From a virus, in the IMG/VR virus record IMGVR_UViG_3300020439_000059, positions 1-27,257 of that record: a stretch of DNA of 27,257 nt; one strand, given 5' to 3'. The notes below the pieces were generated by a model. It was not told the origin of the DNA. It worked only from the letters and a program-made list of their open reading frames with translations, and ran no database searches. Shown here piece after piece: positions 1 through 8,148 of the stretch. Position 1 is the stretch's first letter; the number at the start of each line of letters is the position of its first letter. The translations under genes and the position numbers were made by a program.

Positions 1-1560
1 GGTAACAGCGGTAGCATTATCAACATCATAGAACCTAAAGGCAGGAAGCCCAAGCACACCATATAAAGAGTTAAGTAGAATCTTCTGAACCAACTGACGT
101 TTTTTATACCATTCATATTTTTCTTTGTTCCCTGCTTTTCCATATTTTTTCATTTCGTTTTTGAACTCAACCCTTTGATTGAACCAAATATCTAAGATAT
201 CAGGTATACAACCAACTGTATCTGTTCTATATAATACACCATTTGATGCTACTGAAAACTTTGATTTATCAAAGAACTTTTTGAGATTCTCTTGCGTAAT
301 TGTATCTCCGTTAATAATCCATGTATCTCTTTTACCTTTTACGAAATCCTCTACACTCCAATCTTCAATCTTACCAACCTTAGTTTCAGGTGAGATATTA
401 ATAGTCATAATAATAGAGGGATATAGAGAAGTCAAATCCAAATCATAAATCCATTCGTACTTACCAACGATAGGTGCTTTTACATATGCTCCAATGAATT
501 TCTCTTCATTGTTATCCCTTAGAGCTTGCATCCTCTCCTGTCTATCAGCAGGTTTGTTGGGTGCTACGATACCTTTTCTTTTTAGGTAACATAACAATGC
601 TCCTTCTAAGTATTTTGATGAATAAACAAAATCCTCATATGGAACGTGACCTGCATGACAGATACCTCTAGCAGTATCGATGAACTGTAGTTTTCTATCC
701 ATATCAACAACCAATTCAACATCAACTAAGTTGTACTCAATGAACTTCTCTATATCATCTCTGAATAGTTGGTCTAAGTTACCTGTATATTCTACCTTTC
801 CTCTCCCTAACTCTTTGTTAGCAATAGAATCTAATCGGTAATTATCCAACTCTGTATAAGTAAAGTTTTTGTAAAGTGCTAAATAATCTAAATAAGATAC
901 ACCAGCCATAAAGAATCTTTTTCTGTAAGGTGACCAGAAACATTTACCAATCGGTGATAATCTGTTTGCGTGTCTTTCACCTAACAATCTTTTGATTCTA
1001 TTGTATAACATAGGTGTATCGAAGTAATCAATATTCCAACCAGTAACAATCGTAGGATTTATGTATTCATAAAGTTCTAAAAACTTCATTAACATATCCC
1101 TTTCATCTTTGAATGGGATTACGATTGCTTTATCGGTTTTCTTCTCTACCATCAAACCATCTTTATCCATTACTAACACCCAATACTGATTGGTTGCTGA
1201 ATCATGTAATGCGATAGAAGTTAGTTCGTTCTTAGCTTCTTCAGGATTTGGTAAACCACTTTCCATCTCACACTCAATATCATATGTAAGAATTACGTGT
1301 CCTTCTGATGGTAAATCTGAATCGGTGTAAGTATCTACTAATACTCTAGTCGTTTCAGGTACATCTGATTCAAATAAGTTAGGGTCATCTTTTGAGAATT
1401 TGTAAATCTTTGTTAATCTATCTCCGTACAAAGATACTGCTTCTCCTTTATCTGCTTTTTCATACGCATAACGAGTGTATGGAAAAGAACGATATCCTAA
1501 TTTATCATCCCAAAGGTGAACTAAGTTTTTTTCTCTTTGATAATATACGTTTTGGTACAT
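1..1560 (-). CDS. 43: DNA polymerase, family B, T4 gp43-like (3' part outside window)
   Basis: Replicative DNA polymerase with 3'-5' proofreading. I translated 520 codons from the ATG at 1560; the frame stays open to base 1, so the thumb and the end of the palm are missing. Visible motifs in order: Exo I DIECE (about residues 94-98), Exo II NIDYFD (about 176-181), Exo III YNLVD (about 276-280), polymerase motif A DLTSLYPSI (about 375-383) and motif B with KILLNSLYG near the window edge, followed by FRFYDVDNATAVT, which closely resembles T4 gp43. All exonuclease and motif A aspartates are present, so both activities should be intact. T4 gp43 is 898 aa, so a bit over half is seen. The start overlaps the stop of the upstream glycosyltransferase in TAATG, which implies translational coupling. 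Confidence 0.95.
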   Translation of the reverse strand, partial: MYQNVYYQREKNLVHLWDDKLGYRSFPYTRYAYEKADKGEAVSLYGDRLTKIYKFSKDDPNLFESDVPETTRVLVDTYTDSDLPSEGHVILTYDIECEMESGLPNPEEAKNELTSIALHDSATNQYWVLVMDKDGLMVEKKTDKAIVIPFKDERDMLMKFLELYEYINPTIVTGWNIDYFDTPMLYNRIKRLLGERHANRLSPIGKCFWSPYRKRFFMAGVSYLDYLALYKNFTYTELDNYRLDSIANKELGRGKVEYTGNLDQLFRDDIEKFIEYNLVDVELVVDMDRKLQFIDTARGICHAGHVPYEDFVYSSKYLEGALLCYLKRKGIVAPNKPADRQERMQALRDNNEEKFIGAYVKAPIVGKYEWIYDLDLTSLYPSIIMTINISPETKVGKIEDWSVEDFVKGKRDTWIINGDTITQENLKKFFDKSKFSVASNGVLYRTDTVGCIPDILDIWFNQRVEFKNEMKKYGKAGNKEKYEWYKKRQLVQKILLNSLYGVLGLPAFRFYDVDNATAVT

Positions 1561-2687
1561 TAAGTATTTAACTGTTTATGAAGTTCTTTAATCATTTTAC
1601 CTTCGTTTGTAGATAATTCTTTTGCTCTTTCTAAAGAACGAAGTTCGTGGGTAAGTCTAAATATATCATCATCCAACATTTTATCTAACAAATCGAAAAA
1701 TTCTGTTTTCTTTTTGAAGAATAACCCATATGGGTCAATCTCTCTATAACACAATGAGTCCTGAAATATCATTGGAGTACCATTCATCATACAATCCGTA
1801 CCACTTACACTCCAACCATAATTTGTTTGTCTCATCTGTACACCAACTTTACAATTCTGTAATCTTTGGTAGTATTCATGCTTTGGAACTTTTGTATTAT
1901 CAATCCAAGTCTCAGGTGATTTACCAACCAACTGAGGAATCCATACTACAAAGTCCTCTCTACGTTTTCTGTATTCTCTCATCAACTTTAGAAAAGCAGG
2001 ATAACCTTTGTAACCAGCTGCTCTATGATTGAATACAATAACATTTCTTTTTTCATCTGATGGTTTCTCAATTATCTTAGATTTATCCACACCTAAATTC
2101 CAAACCTTTAGAATATTATCTAAATCAGAAACAAACTCTTCACTAAAAGTTTCACTAGCTTCTTCTAATACTCTGTTCTTTTGGTCTTGTGTATTAAGAT
2201 AACAAGTATCCATTTGTGATACTCCTAATAATTCTATAGGTAACCACATCCACTTTGCTTTGCCTGGTCTCCTATCAACTCCATTGGCAGATTTCATTTC
2301 CCACCAATGACAATATCCAATTATTTTTGTATCAACATTTTTCTTATATCTACCAACTTGAACCCAATCAGGTAAATGTGAGTAGATTACATCGTAATCA
2401 ACATCCTTCATTAACTTAATAAAATCAGGTGGGAATGCTCTTTGATTCATCATATCACCTGAGAATGGTAGGATGTGTTGTTTTACGTTTTCTAAGTTTA
2501 GTTTCTTTACGGCCTTTGGTAAGATTACATTCCAATAATATTCACCTTCATTATCTAATGCGATGATATGATTGTAGAGTACATCTACAAAAGAATCTTT
2601 TTCGATGTTAGAGGCATTGGTGATATTTGGTATCACCAACACCTTCTTAGCATCTACATATGAAATTTTTGTATCCCAAAACTGCAT
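1560..2687 (-). CDS. GT-B fold glycosyltransferase
   Basis: A 375-aa protein resembling GT-B (group 1/GT4-like) glycosyltransferases, which move a sugar from a nucleotide-sugar donor to an acceptor. The C-terminal half has the features of the donor-binding Rossmann domain: a strand-loop VIVFNHRAAGYKGYP, then VVWIPQ, then YQRLQNCKVGVQMR and a GTDCMMNGTPMIFQD segment where such enzymes contact the donor. The N-terminal half (KKVLVIPNITNAS, DYDVIYSHLP) fits an acceptor domain. No signal peptide or membrane segment is seen, so it should be cytosolic. It sits between a ParB-nuclease fusion and the DNA polymerase with TAATG overlaps at both ends. By analogy with T4 alpha- and beta-glucosyltransferases, phage DNA is a possible acceptor, but sequence alone cannot separate this from glycan modification. 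The fold is fairly sure; the acceptor is unknown. Confidence 0.75.
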   Translation of the reverse strand: MQFWDTKISYVDAKKVLVIPNITNASNIEKDSFVDVLYNHIIALDNEGEYYWNVILPKAVKKLNLENVKQHILPFSGDMMNQRAFPPDFIKLMKDVDYDVIYSHLPDWVQVGRYKKNVDTKIIGYCHWWEMKSANGVDRRPGKAKWMWLPIELLGVSQMDTCYLNTQDQKNRVLEEASETFSEEFVSDLDNILKVWNLGVDKSKIIEKPSDEKRNVIVFNHRAAGYKGYPAFLKLMREYRKRREDFVVWIPQLVGKSPETWIDNTKVPKHEYYQRLQNCKVGVQMRQTNYGWSVSGTDCMMNGTPMIFQDSLCYREIDPYGLFFKKKTEFFDLLDKMLDDDIFRLTHELRSLERAKELSTNEGKMIKELHKQLNT

Positions 2688-3874
2688 TAATACTTAGCTA
2701 ATTGTAATTCAACCTTACCTGCGTTTTTAAAAACATCACCATAGATAATTCTGAACCCGTCATCATCTTTGTGGTTGTCCCAAACATTTGAAATTGGTAA
2801 GGTGTGCCCTCCGATACCAGCAGATTTCCAATCATTAGCATCTAACTTAGTAAATATCAAACACAATCTCTCAATATTCTCATCGTAGGTCATCAAAATG
2901 TATTGACCTTCTCTAATTCCCATACCACCTTTCCAAGTAGTAGAATTACCCTTAAAGTTAGTAACCTTAATCTCAACCTTATCATCAATATCATTATGAT
3001 ATATATCAGGGTCGGTGGGATGACCACTAGCACACCTAACATCATGTCCCTCACTTTTTAATAATTCAGCACCAATAGTTTCCATCAAATGAGAAATGTT
3101 ACTAGCAATAGTACCTTTTGTAAAGTCCATAACTGGGTTATAATCTACACTATTAATTTTAACAGTCAAAGCCATCATTTGTTTGATTGTGTTAAAAACT
3201 CTATTCACCATATTTGTAAAGAATGAATCTTCATAAATCTCACTCCAATCTCTATCAGGATTATTAGATTTAACAACCTTAACTTTATTTCTACCCGTAG
3301 CATCTTCCCAAGCAAATTTAACTGCCATTTCACCAGCATCAACTTTTTTTAATAATTCGGGTTTATTGTTTTTAATTTCTATCAATTTTTTCATAGTATC
3401 TCTAGAAGTTCCCATTTGTTTAAGATGTATATTTTCATCTTTAGTAGGTCTAGCGATACCAAATTCGCTTACATATGCGTTATTAAACTCTATAAATTCA
3501 TTGAGTCTATCTGAATGTGAAACTTCTCGCCTAACATTACTTACGGCTAAATCCACCAAAGTGCTGAATGGTTTATCATCGGTTGGATAATCCGCATCAG
3601 TATATTCACACCATAAATCACAACCTGCGATTTTAGCTGATTCATATCTAGTATGACCAGAATCAATCAACCCATCTTTATGAATTAACACAGGTTGGAT
3701 GTTGGGAACTTTTTTCTGAGAGATTCTTTCTTTGTAGGTTTCTGCTATTTCTTTTTGCTTTTTTAATTCCTTCTCTTTGTTATTGTACAAATGAGCATTT
3801 TTAGGATTGGGTTTAAGTTGTGATGGGTTAACCATCATTTTACCTTTAACTTTTTTTGCTATTGCTAATGCCAT
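2687..3874 (-). CDS. ParB-like domain fused to a PD-(D/E)XK nuclease-like domain
   Basis: A 395-aa protein with two recognisable parts. Residues about 14-115 look like a ParB/Srx N-terminal domain: a proline-rich start (NPSQLKPNPKNA) and the diagnostic box LIDSGHTRYESAKIAG (about 69-84). The C-terminal third resembles a PD-(D/E)XK restriction-type nuclease core: a helix with E269, then D288-P-D290, then strand VEIKV with E301 and K303, followed by a WKGG turn and a hydrophobic strand YILMTY. The middle, about 120-260, has a short helical stretch (LKQMGTSRDTMKKLIEI) like the helix-turn-helix that follows ParB domains. I infer a DNA-binding nuclease, possibly sequence- or modification-dependent. 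It starts a three-gene unit behind a strong Bacteroidota-type promoter. ParB-like domains occur widely in phage proteins with other roles, so a partition function is unlikely. Confidence 0.65.
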   Translation of the reverse strand: MALAIAKKVKGKMMVNPSQLKPNPKNAHLYNNKEKELKKQKEIAETYKERISQKKVPNIQPVLIHKDGLIDSGHTRYESAKIAGCDLWCEYTDADYPTDDKPFSTLVDLAVSNVRREVSHSDRLNEFIEFNNAYVSEFGIARPTKDENIHLKQMGTSRDTMKKLIEIKNNKPELLKKVDAGEMAVKFAWEDATGRNKVKVVKSNNPDRDWSEIYEDSFFTNMVNRVFNTIKQMMALTVKINSVDYNPVMDFTKGTIASNISHLMETIGAELLKSEGHDVRCASGHPTDPDIYHNDIDDKVEIKVTNFKGNSTTWKGGMGIREGQYILMTYDENIERLCLIFTKLDANDWKSAGIGGHTLPISNVWDNHKDDDGFRIIYGDVFKNAGKVELQLAKY

Positions 3875-3902
3875 AATTAATGTTTTAATATTTTAATGTT
3901 TA

Positions 3903-3934
3903 CTAATATACGAAAAATATTTGAGAATACCAAA
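3903..3934 (-). promoter_or_regulatory. Bacteroidota-type promoter P1
   Basis: Read on the minus strand: TTTG (3931-3934), 20 nt, then TATATTAG (3903-3910). The spacer ends in ATTTTTCG. It lies between the stop of the 5' nuclease gene (3935) and the start of the ParB fusion (3874), in the right direction. The boxes match the TTTG/TAnnTTTG promoter of Bacteroidota with one mismatch in the second box. Confidence 0.7.
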
Positions 3935-4981
3935 TTATTTTGTAATAATATTTCCAAATGTATCTCGTAACCAATCGTTGAAGTTTTTTCCGAATGCATC
4001 AGTAACTTTATATTTCACTAATACCTTCATAATATCTAACTTATTGATTGGATTTACTTCTTCATCAAATCTATCTAATATAGACATTTTGATGTTACCA
4101 CTAATGTCTGGGTCATGCAACTGCATTAGTTCCTCATTCATTAGTATCTGTTCTTTTGAATTTAGTATCTCATCATAGATTTTAATCTTTCCTTTCTTTT
4201 CTTCAGCTAAACTGAGTAAATCATCTACCGAAAGTTTTTTATCTTCGGTAATCTCAGGAAATCTTTTAACTAATGTTTTGATACCACATCCATGAACTCC
4301 TGGTATATTATCTGATGTATCACCATCCAATACTCTGTATAGGAGTAGATTCTTAGATTCAATACCATATTCTTCTTTTACCAACTCTTTGTTGTAAAGT
4401 TTCTTTTTGGTAGGAGACCAAACGATGGTCGTATCATCTACTAATTGTAGGAAATCCTTATCAGTAGACATGACCACCGCTTGTTCGTTCTCTTTCAATA
4501 ATTGTGTACTAATGTATGCCATCACATCATCAGCTTCACAACCATCGTAAATCATCGTTGTCATAGGTAGATAGTTCATAATGTCAGCCAACCAAACAAA
4601 TTGTCTTTTCATTGATTCTCTTTCATCTTCTTCGTTCATCAAATCAGCATATTGTCTATTGACTCTTAACTTATTCTTTGAACGTTCAGATTTATACCCA
4701 CTAAAACGTTTCTTTCTCTTCTGAGAACCTCCCTTACCATCAAACACTACAATTACTCTCGTAGGTTGAGTATTTCTAATTGCGTAACCTATTGATTTCA
4801 GAACACCAGTTACACCACCGACGTGGTCACCATCATCATTCATTGTAGGAATGGATGACCAACATCTGATAAATGTATTAAGACCATCGATAATTAGAAC
4901 TCGGTCATTTCGTTTCCTATCGATATTTTGGTCATGTGCTCTCTCAACCGAATTGAGAATATCTTTGTAGAGTTTTTTCAT
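3935..4981 (-). CDS. 5'-3' exonuclease / flap endonuclease (T4 RNase H-like)
   Basis: A 348-aa FEN/PIN-family 5' nuclease, expected to remove RNA primers and 5' flaps on the lagging strand. The full set of metal ligands of the family is visible: D32 (LIIDGLNT), D81 (VVFDGKGG), the EADD cluster E149-D152 (DGCEADDVMAY), D174/D176 (STDKDFLQL) and D221/D224 in the helix-3-turn-helix GDTSDNIPGVHGCGIKT. A lysine/arginine-rich arch (QKRKKRFSGYKSERSKNK) follows the second motif. The length is close to T4 Rnh (305 aa). It sits directly behind the UvsX gene and a small ORF, in a replication-recombination unit. The ATG at 4981 follows the upstream stop by 1 nt, consistent with coupled translation. Confidence 0.88.
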   Translation of the reverse strand: MKKLYKDILNSVERAHDQNIDRKRNDRVLIIDGLNTFIRCWSSIPTMNDDGDHVGGVTGVLKSIGYAIRNTQPTRVIVVFDGKGGSQKRKKRFSGYKSERSKNKLRVNRQYADLMNEEDERESMKRQFVWLADIMNYLPMTTMIYDGCEADDVMAYISTQLLKENEQAVVMSTDKDFLQLVDDTTIVWSPTKKKLYNKELVKEEYGIESKNLLLYRVLDGDTSDNIPGVHGCGIKTLVKRFPEITEDKKLSVDDLLSLAEEKKGKIKIYDEILNSKEQILMNEELMQLHDPDISGNIKMSILDRFDEEVNPINKLDIMKVLVKYKVTDAFGKNFNDWLRDTFGNIITK

Positions 4982-4982
4982 A

Positions 4983-5261
4983 CTAAGTAGTTGTAGTTGT
5001 ATAGGTTACTCCTTCATTTAAAGTATCTTTACCATTAAAGTACTTCTCTAAAGTTTCTAACCTTTCATCAGCGGATGCTAATAATTTTAAAGCTTCCGTT
5101 GCGTTATCCCAAAAATCTTTTGTGGAATGGTCTCCTATTCCAGCAGGAAAACTACCAAGTAGTTCTAACGATAATAAAGCTTTGTTCTTATCAGCTAATG
5201 CTTCTGATTTCAACATTTCATAAATTTTCTTATCTATTTTCATAATTTTAAATTTAATCAT
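4983..5261 (-). CDS. small protein of unknown function
   Basis: A 92-aa ORF wedged between uvsX and the 5' nuclease. Its start overlaps the uvsX stop by 8 nt and its end is 1 nt from the next start, so it is a real operon member. The ATG at 5261 has GGAG close upstream; a second ATG at 5243 (MKIDKK) would give 86 aa. The sequence is helical, with a lysine-rich N-terminus and a final run of threonines (TYTTTTT). I recognise no domain. Its position suggests a role linked to recombination or primer processing, but this is inference only. Confidence 0.65.
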   Translation of the reverse strand: MIKFKIMKIDKKIYEMLKSEALADKNKALLSLELLGSFPAGIGDHSTKDFWDNATEALKLLASADERLETLEKYFNGKDTLNEGVTYTTTTT

Positions 5262-6372
5262 TTTCTCCAGCCAACTCAGTATCCAATTCCATAGCTTCGA
5301 TATCTAAGGTGTCTGATTTATATTGTAAGATAGTTGATTCACAAATCTTTTTGTAAATCTGTTCTCTCACATCATCCCTCTCATCCATCAATTCGATAAA
5401 ATCTTTTGATTGGAATTTGATTTCTTCACCAGTATCAGTATCAATGTATGTGTACCAAGCGCCAGCTTGTTTAACCAGTTTGTTATCTTTCATAACTCGT
5501 AACCAAGAACCATAGTTATCAATACCTCTATCGAAGTAGATTTCAAAATCTGCTGCTCTCAATGGAGGTCCCATTCTATTCTTAATTACTTGACATCTCA
5601 CTTTCATACCTACAACCTTATCCAATCCATTCACTTTCATTTTGATTTGACCCATGCCCTTCAATCTCAATCTTACAGAGGAATGGAAAGCAAGTGCTTT
5701 ACCACCCGAAGTAGTCCAAGGGTCACCAAACATAGCGTTCATTTTTTGTCTAAGTTGATTTGTAAATACTAAGGAGATTTTCTGCCTACCAATCATATTG
5801 GTAATCTTTCTCATCGCCTTTGAGATAATAATAGCTTTATCTGTAGCATATCCATCTTTGTTGTAATCAGCTGCCAACTCATTCTTAGTTGAAGCTGCTG
5901 CTACTGAATCTACTACGATTGTAACTAATTTATCTCTTGAGGTTTGTCTAACCTTTTCGATGATAGTTTCTGTAAAGTCAAAGATTTGTTCTACAGAGTC
6001 TGCCGATACATAAAGTAATTTAGAAACGTCTACACCGATTGCTTCTAAAAATTCTCTACTTACCGCAGTTTCGGTATCAATCAATACTGCTACACCACCT
6101 TGCTTTTGTGTTTCAGCAAGTAAATGAGCGGATAGTAATGATTTACCACTCTGTTCCAAACCAGTAACTTCTGTGATTCTACCAACTGGTAATCCACCAT
6201 ATGGGCGATTAGAAATGGCTACATCCAACATAGCACATCCAGTCGAAATCCAACCTTCAACATTTGTTGGGGCTTCATCCGAATCTAAGAAGAATGCTAC
6301 CTTCTGGTCTTTTGCTGATTTGTTCAGCTCGCCAGCTAGGATATCTGCTAAGTCTAAATCTTTCTTTGCCAT
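5254..6372 (-). CDS. uvsX: UvsX, RecA-like recombinase
   Basis: A 372-aa RecA/Rad51-family strand-exchange ATPase, similar in length to T4 UvsX (391 aa). Walker A is GLEQSGKS (71-78), and Walker B is the hydrophobic strand VTIVVDS with D155. The FTNQLRQKMNAMFGDPWTTSGGKAL segment corresponds to the L2/DNA-binding loop region that follows the switch glutamine. The C-terminus is acidic (ELDTELAGEND), as in RecA-type proteins, where it tempers DNA binding. It is 12 nt downstream of the SSB gene; in T4 the gp32, UvsX and UvsY proteins act together in recombination-dependent replication. No clear Shine-Dalgarno is seen before the ATG (upstream CCCCATAT), so it may depend on coupling with the SSB gene. 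Confidence 0.92.
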   Translation of the reverse strand: MAKKDLDLADILAGELNKSAKDQKVAFFLDSDEAPTNVEGWISTGCAMLDVAISNRPYGGLPVGRITEVTGLEQSGKSLLSAHLLAETQKQGGVAVLIDTETAVSREFLEAIGVDVSKLLYVSADSVEQIFDFTETIIEKVRQTSRDKLVTIVVDSVAAASTKNELAADYNKDGYATDKAIIISKAMRKITNMIGRQKISLVFTNQLRQKMNAMFGDPWTTSGGKALAFHSSVRLRLKGMGQIKMKVNGLDKVVGMKVRCQVIKNRMGPPLRAADFEIYFDRGIDNYGSWLRVMKDNKLVKQAGAWYTYIDTDTGEEIKFQSKDFIELMDERDDVREQIYKKICESTILQYKSDTLDIEAMELDTELAGEND

Positions 6373-6384
6373 ATATGGGGTTTA

Positions 6385-7209
6385 TTAGTTGTTAAACAAA
6401 TCATCAAATGCCGCTGCAACATCATCTGTTTTCTTAGTTGCTTTTGGCTTATCTTCATCTACATCAAATGGTAAATCATTTACCTCTTCAGTAGGTTTTT
6501 TAGAAAGTGTCTCTTCTGCTACAGAAGGTTCACCATCATCATTTTTAGATTCTGCAGTTGGATTTAACCATCCTTCTAACACACCTTTTAATTCATCGTA
6601 AGATAACTCTGAATATAAATCTGTGATTTCAGTTTGCCCATCTAAAAATTTAGTAACATCATCTGCAGATTCTGCCAATGGTGTTTGATTTGGTTTAACT
6701 CTAATAGTAGTTACAGGATATGAAGTTCCTGCTTCTTCAGCTGATTGGTATTCGATAGTAATATCTCTACCACTCTTTGGGTCTGTGATATCTCCGTAAT
6801 CTGGGTCAGCGATGTAACCTAAGATTTCTTGATATACAGTTTTACCGAATCCCCAAAATTTGATTCCTTCACCTTCTTGTCCTCTTACTAAGATTGGTAC
6901 GAAAGTTCTTAACTTCGGCTCCATTTGTTTTGCAGCTTTCCAATCTTCCTTATCACCCATTCTCTTCAATCTATCAGCGAACTCAACGATTGGGTCAGGT
7001 CTACCAAATGATTGTGGTGAGAGATAAGTTTTGTTGTTAATGTTGTAGTGAAAATACAATTCGATGAAAGGATTATCTTTTTCGAATTTGTAGGGAACGA
7101 TTCTGACTTGATGTTTACCAGGTGTTGGTTTCCATAGATTGTCAGATTTCTTTTGTGTGTTTTGTAGTTTGTTCAGTCTACCTCTGATTGCGTCAATGTT
7201 AATTGCCAT
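6385..7209 (-). CDS. 32: single-stranded DNA-binding protein, T4 gp32-like
   Basis: A 274-aa gp32-type SSB. The basic N-terminus has RLNKLQ, matching the LAST-type cooperativity motif of gp32. The central core carries the aromatic-rich OB-fold segments (VRIVPYKFEKDNPFIELYFHY, FWGFGKTVYQEILGYI). The C-terminal 60 residues are acidic and low complexity and end in DDVAAAFDDLFNN, the expected protein-docking tail. The zinc-binding His/Cys set of T4 gp32 is absent; I see no cysteine in the core, as in several marine T4-like SSBs. A good Shine-Dalgarno AAAGGAG precedes the ATG. The 108-nt leader upstream holds a late-type promoter motif and two hairpins, so expression may be regulated through the leader, as T4 gp32 is, though I found no pseudoknot. 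Confidence 0.88.
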   Translation of the reverse strand: MAINIDAIRGRLNKLQNTQKKSDNLWKPTPGKHQVRIVPYKFEKDNPFIELYFHYNINNKTYLSPQSFGRPDPIVEFADRLKRMGDKEDWKAAKQMEPKLRTFVPILVRGQEGEGIKFWGFGKTVYQEILGYIADPDYGDITDPKSGRDITIEYQSAEEAGTSYPVTTIRVKPNQTPLAESADDVTKFLDGQTEITDLYSELSYDELKGVLEGWLNPTAESKNDDGEPSVAEETLSKKPTEEVNDLPFDVDEDKPKATKKTDDVAAAFDDLFNN

Positions 7210-7258
7210 AATTTACTCCTTTAAGTTATTAATGTTTAAATTTTATGGTTGAATGTTA

Positions 7259-7275
7259 AGTGGCTTTCCTCCACT
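7259..7275 (-). other. hairpin in the leader of the SSB gene
   Basis: Minus-strand AGTGG-AGGAAAG-CCACT forms a 5-bp stem with a 7-nt loop, about 50 nt before the SSB start codon and after the proposed promoter motif. It has no U-tract, so it is not a terminator. It could be an mRNA structure for translational control, but no pseudoknot partner for the loop was found. Confidence 0.35.
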
Positions 7276-7284
7276 CGGTGTATA

Positions 7285-7294
7285 TATAAATATA
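7285..7294 (-). promoter_or_regulatory. candidate late promoter motif TATATTTATA before SSB
   Basis: Exact 10-mer TATATTTATA on the minus strand, 75 nt before the SSB start. The same 10-mer, in the same orientation, precedes several tail genes. Directly upstream is the 18-nt inverted repeat at 7295-7312. Confidence 0.45.
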
Positions 7295-7312
7295 ACGTTT
7301 TTCTAAAAACGT
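7295..7312 (-). repeat. perfect inverted repeat abutting the SSB promoter motif
   Basis: Minus-strand ACGTTTTT-AG-AAAAACGT, a perfect 8-nt inverted repeat just past the stop of the DUF1599 gene (7318) and immediately upstream of TATATTTATA. It lacks the GC-rich stem and long U-tract of a normal terminator. It could be a weak terminator or a protein-binding site. Confidence 0.4.
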
Positions 7313-7317
7313 AACAT

Positions 7318-7662
7318 TTATTTTGCCCATTTTTTCCTTTGTACAATTTGTGATATTACACCATATACGGACAAATCTTCATAGGTGTCTTGTATGTTTT
7401 CACCTACTTCATCGGGCTGTCCTTTTACCACTAATTGTAACAATCTTTGAATCTTGTCATTCTTCCTAAACCAAAGACCTGTAAGTGCCACTTTGATATC
7501 ATCTTCAGTTTCCAAAGATGTACCAACTGATATATTACCAGGTCCATAGTTCCTCTGTTTTTTACAGAAGGTTTCGTACATTTCATCTAAGATTGCTCGG
7601 AATTCTTTTGTAGTTTGTGGGTATTTCTCTTCGCAATACTCCACCGCAGATTGTTTATTCAT
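7318..7662 (-). CDS. DUF1599 / nucleotide modification associated domain 1 protein
   Basis: A 114-aa protein that fits the DUF1599 (Nmad1) family. Its features are a helical N-terminus, the core KKQRNYGPGNIS, then LTGLWFRKNDKIQRLLQL and a final helix with DTYEDLSVYGVI, the pattern of charged helices also seen in MazG-like all-alpha nucleotide enzymes. The family was named from its occurrence near nucleotide-modification genes in phages; no reaction is established to my knowledge. The gene forms its own short unit, preceded by promoter P2 and followed by the inverted repeat at 7295-7312. Confidence is good for the family and low for function. Confidence 0.68.
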   Translation of the reverse strand: MNKQSAVEYCEEKYPQTTKEFRAILDEMYETFCKKQRNYGPGNISVGTSLETEDDIKVALTGLWFRKNDKIQRLLQLVVKGQPDEVGENIQDTYEDLSVYGVISQIVQRKKWAK

Positions 7663-7683
7663 ATAACTTTTTATAATTTAGTA

Positions 7684-7715
7684 CTAATATACAAAAAAAA
7701 TTTGATATATCCAAA
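7684..7715 (-). promoter_or_regulatory. Bacteroidota-type promoter P2
   Basis: Minus strand: TTTG (7712-7715), 20-nt spacer, TATATTAG (7684-7691). The boxes are identical to P1 and P3. It is located 22 nt before the start of the DUF1599 gene and just past the stop of the gene at 7721. Confidence 0.7.
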
Positions 7716-7720
7716 TAAAA

Positions 7721-8116
7721 TTAAGAAAATTTTATTACATCGAATACTCTTGTGTTGATTTTTTTAGTTCCATCAACATTTGTTACTATGATTGCATTCT
7801 TAAACTTCTCCCAATCGATAGTAAATGATTTATCTAATACACCATTGTTTTCTTCTTTTACTAATTCATTAAGTGCGTTTATTGTGTACAATGTATTAGA
7901 TTGTTTTTTTCTATGAACCAAAATAGTATCTTCTAATGGTTTCTCTGGCTTATATGCCGTATCAATGTTGTAAGTTACAAACAACTCATCTAAATCAGAT
8001 TTATTTTGTAACACATAAATGTAATTGTAAACTATGTGATACTTTTCTCTGATTTCCTGTAGTGTTGTTTGAAGTTTTTCTTTTGTGGTAAACGTACACA
8101 ATAACTGGGTCTTCAT
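7721..8116 (-). CDS. conserved-looking phage protein of unknown function
   Basis: A 131-aa soluble protein that I cannot assign. It begins MKTQLLCTFTTKEKLQTTLQEI, then KYHIVYNYIYVLQN and ELFVTYNID, a compact alternating strand/helix layout that could be a small alpha-beta fold. No catalytic motif, signal peptide or membrane segment is visible. Upstream lies a copy of the TATATTTATA motif (8149-8158), with GAGAGA 11 nt before the ATG, suggesting it begins or follows a late transcript. It is the last gene before promoter P2. Its products may be late, as those of its neighbours with the same motif, but that is inference. Confidence 0.65.
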   Translation of the reverse strand: MKTQLLCTFTTKEKLQTTLQEIREKYHIVYNYIYVLQNKSDLDELFVTYNIDTAYKPEKPLEDTILVHRKKQSNTLYTINALNELVKEENNGVLDKSFTIDWEKFKNAIIVTNVDGTKKINTRVFDVIKFS

Positions 8117-8148
8117 ATAATAATCTCTCTATGGTATTTCTATTCACC

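Noticed and set aside
179-448. 89-codon plus-strand ORF in the first 1.5 kb
   Set aside because: The whole region is the minus-strand gp43 polymerase frame, continuous from 1560 to base 1 with all motifs in order.
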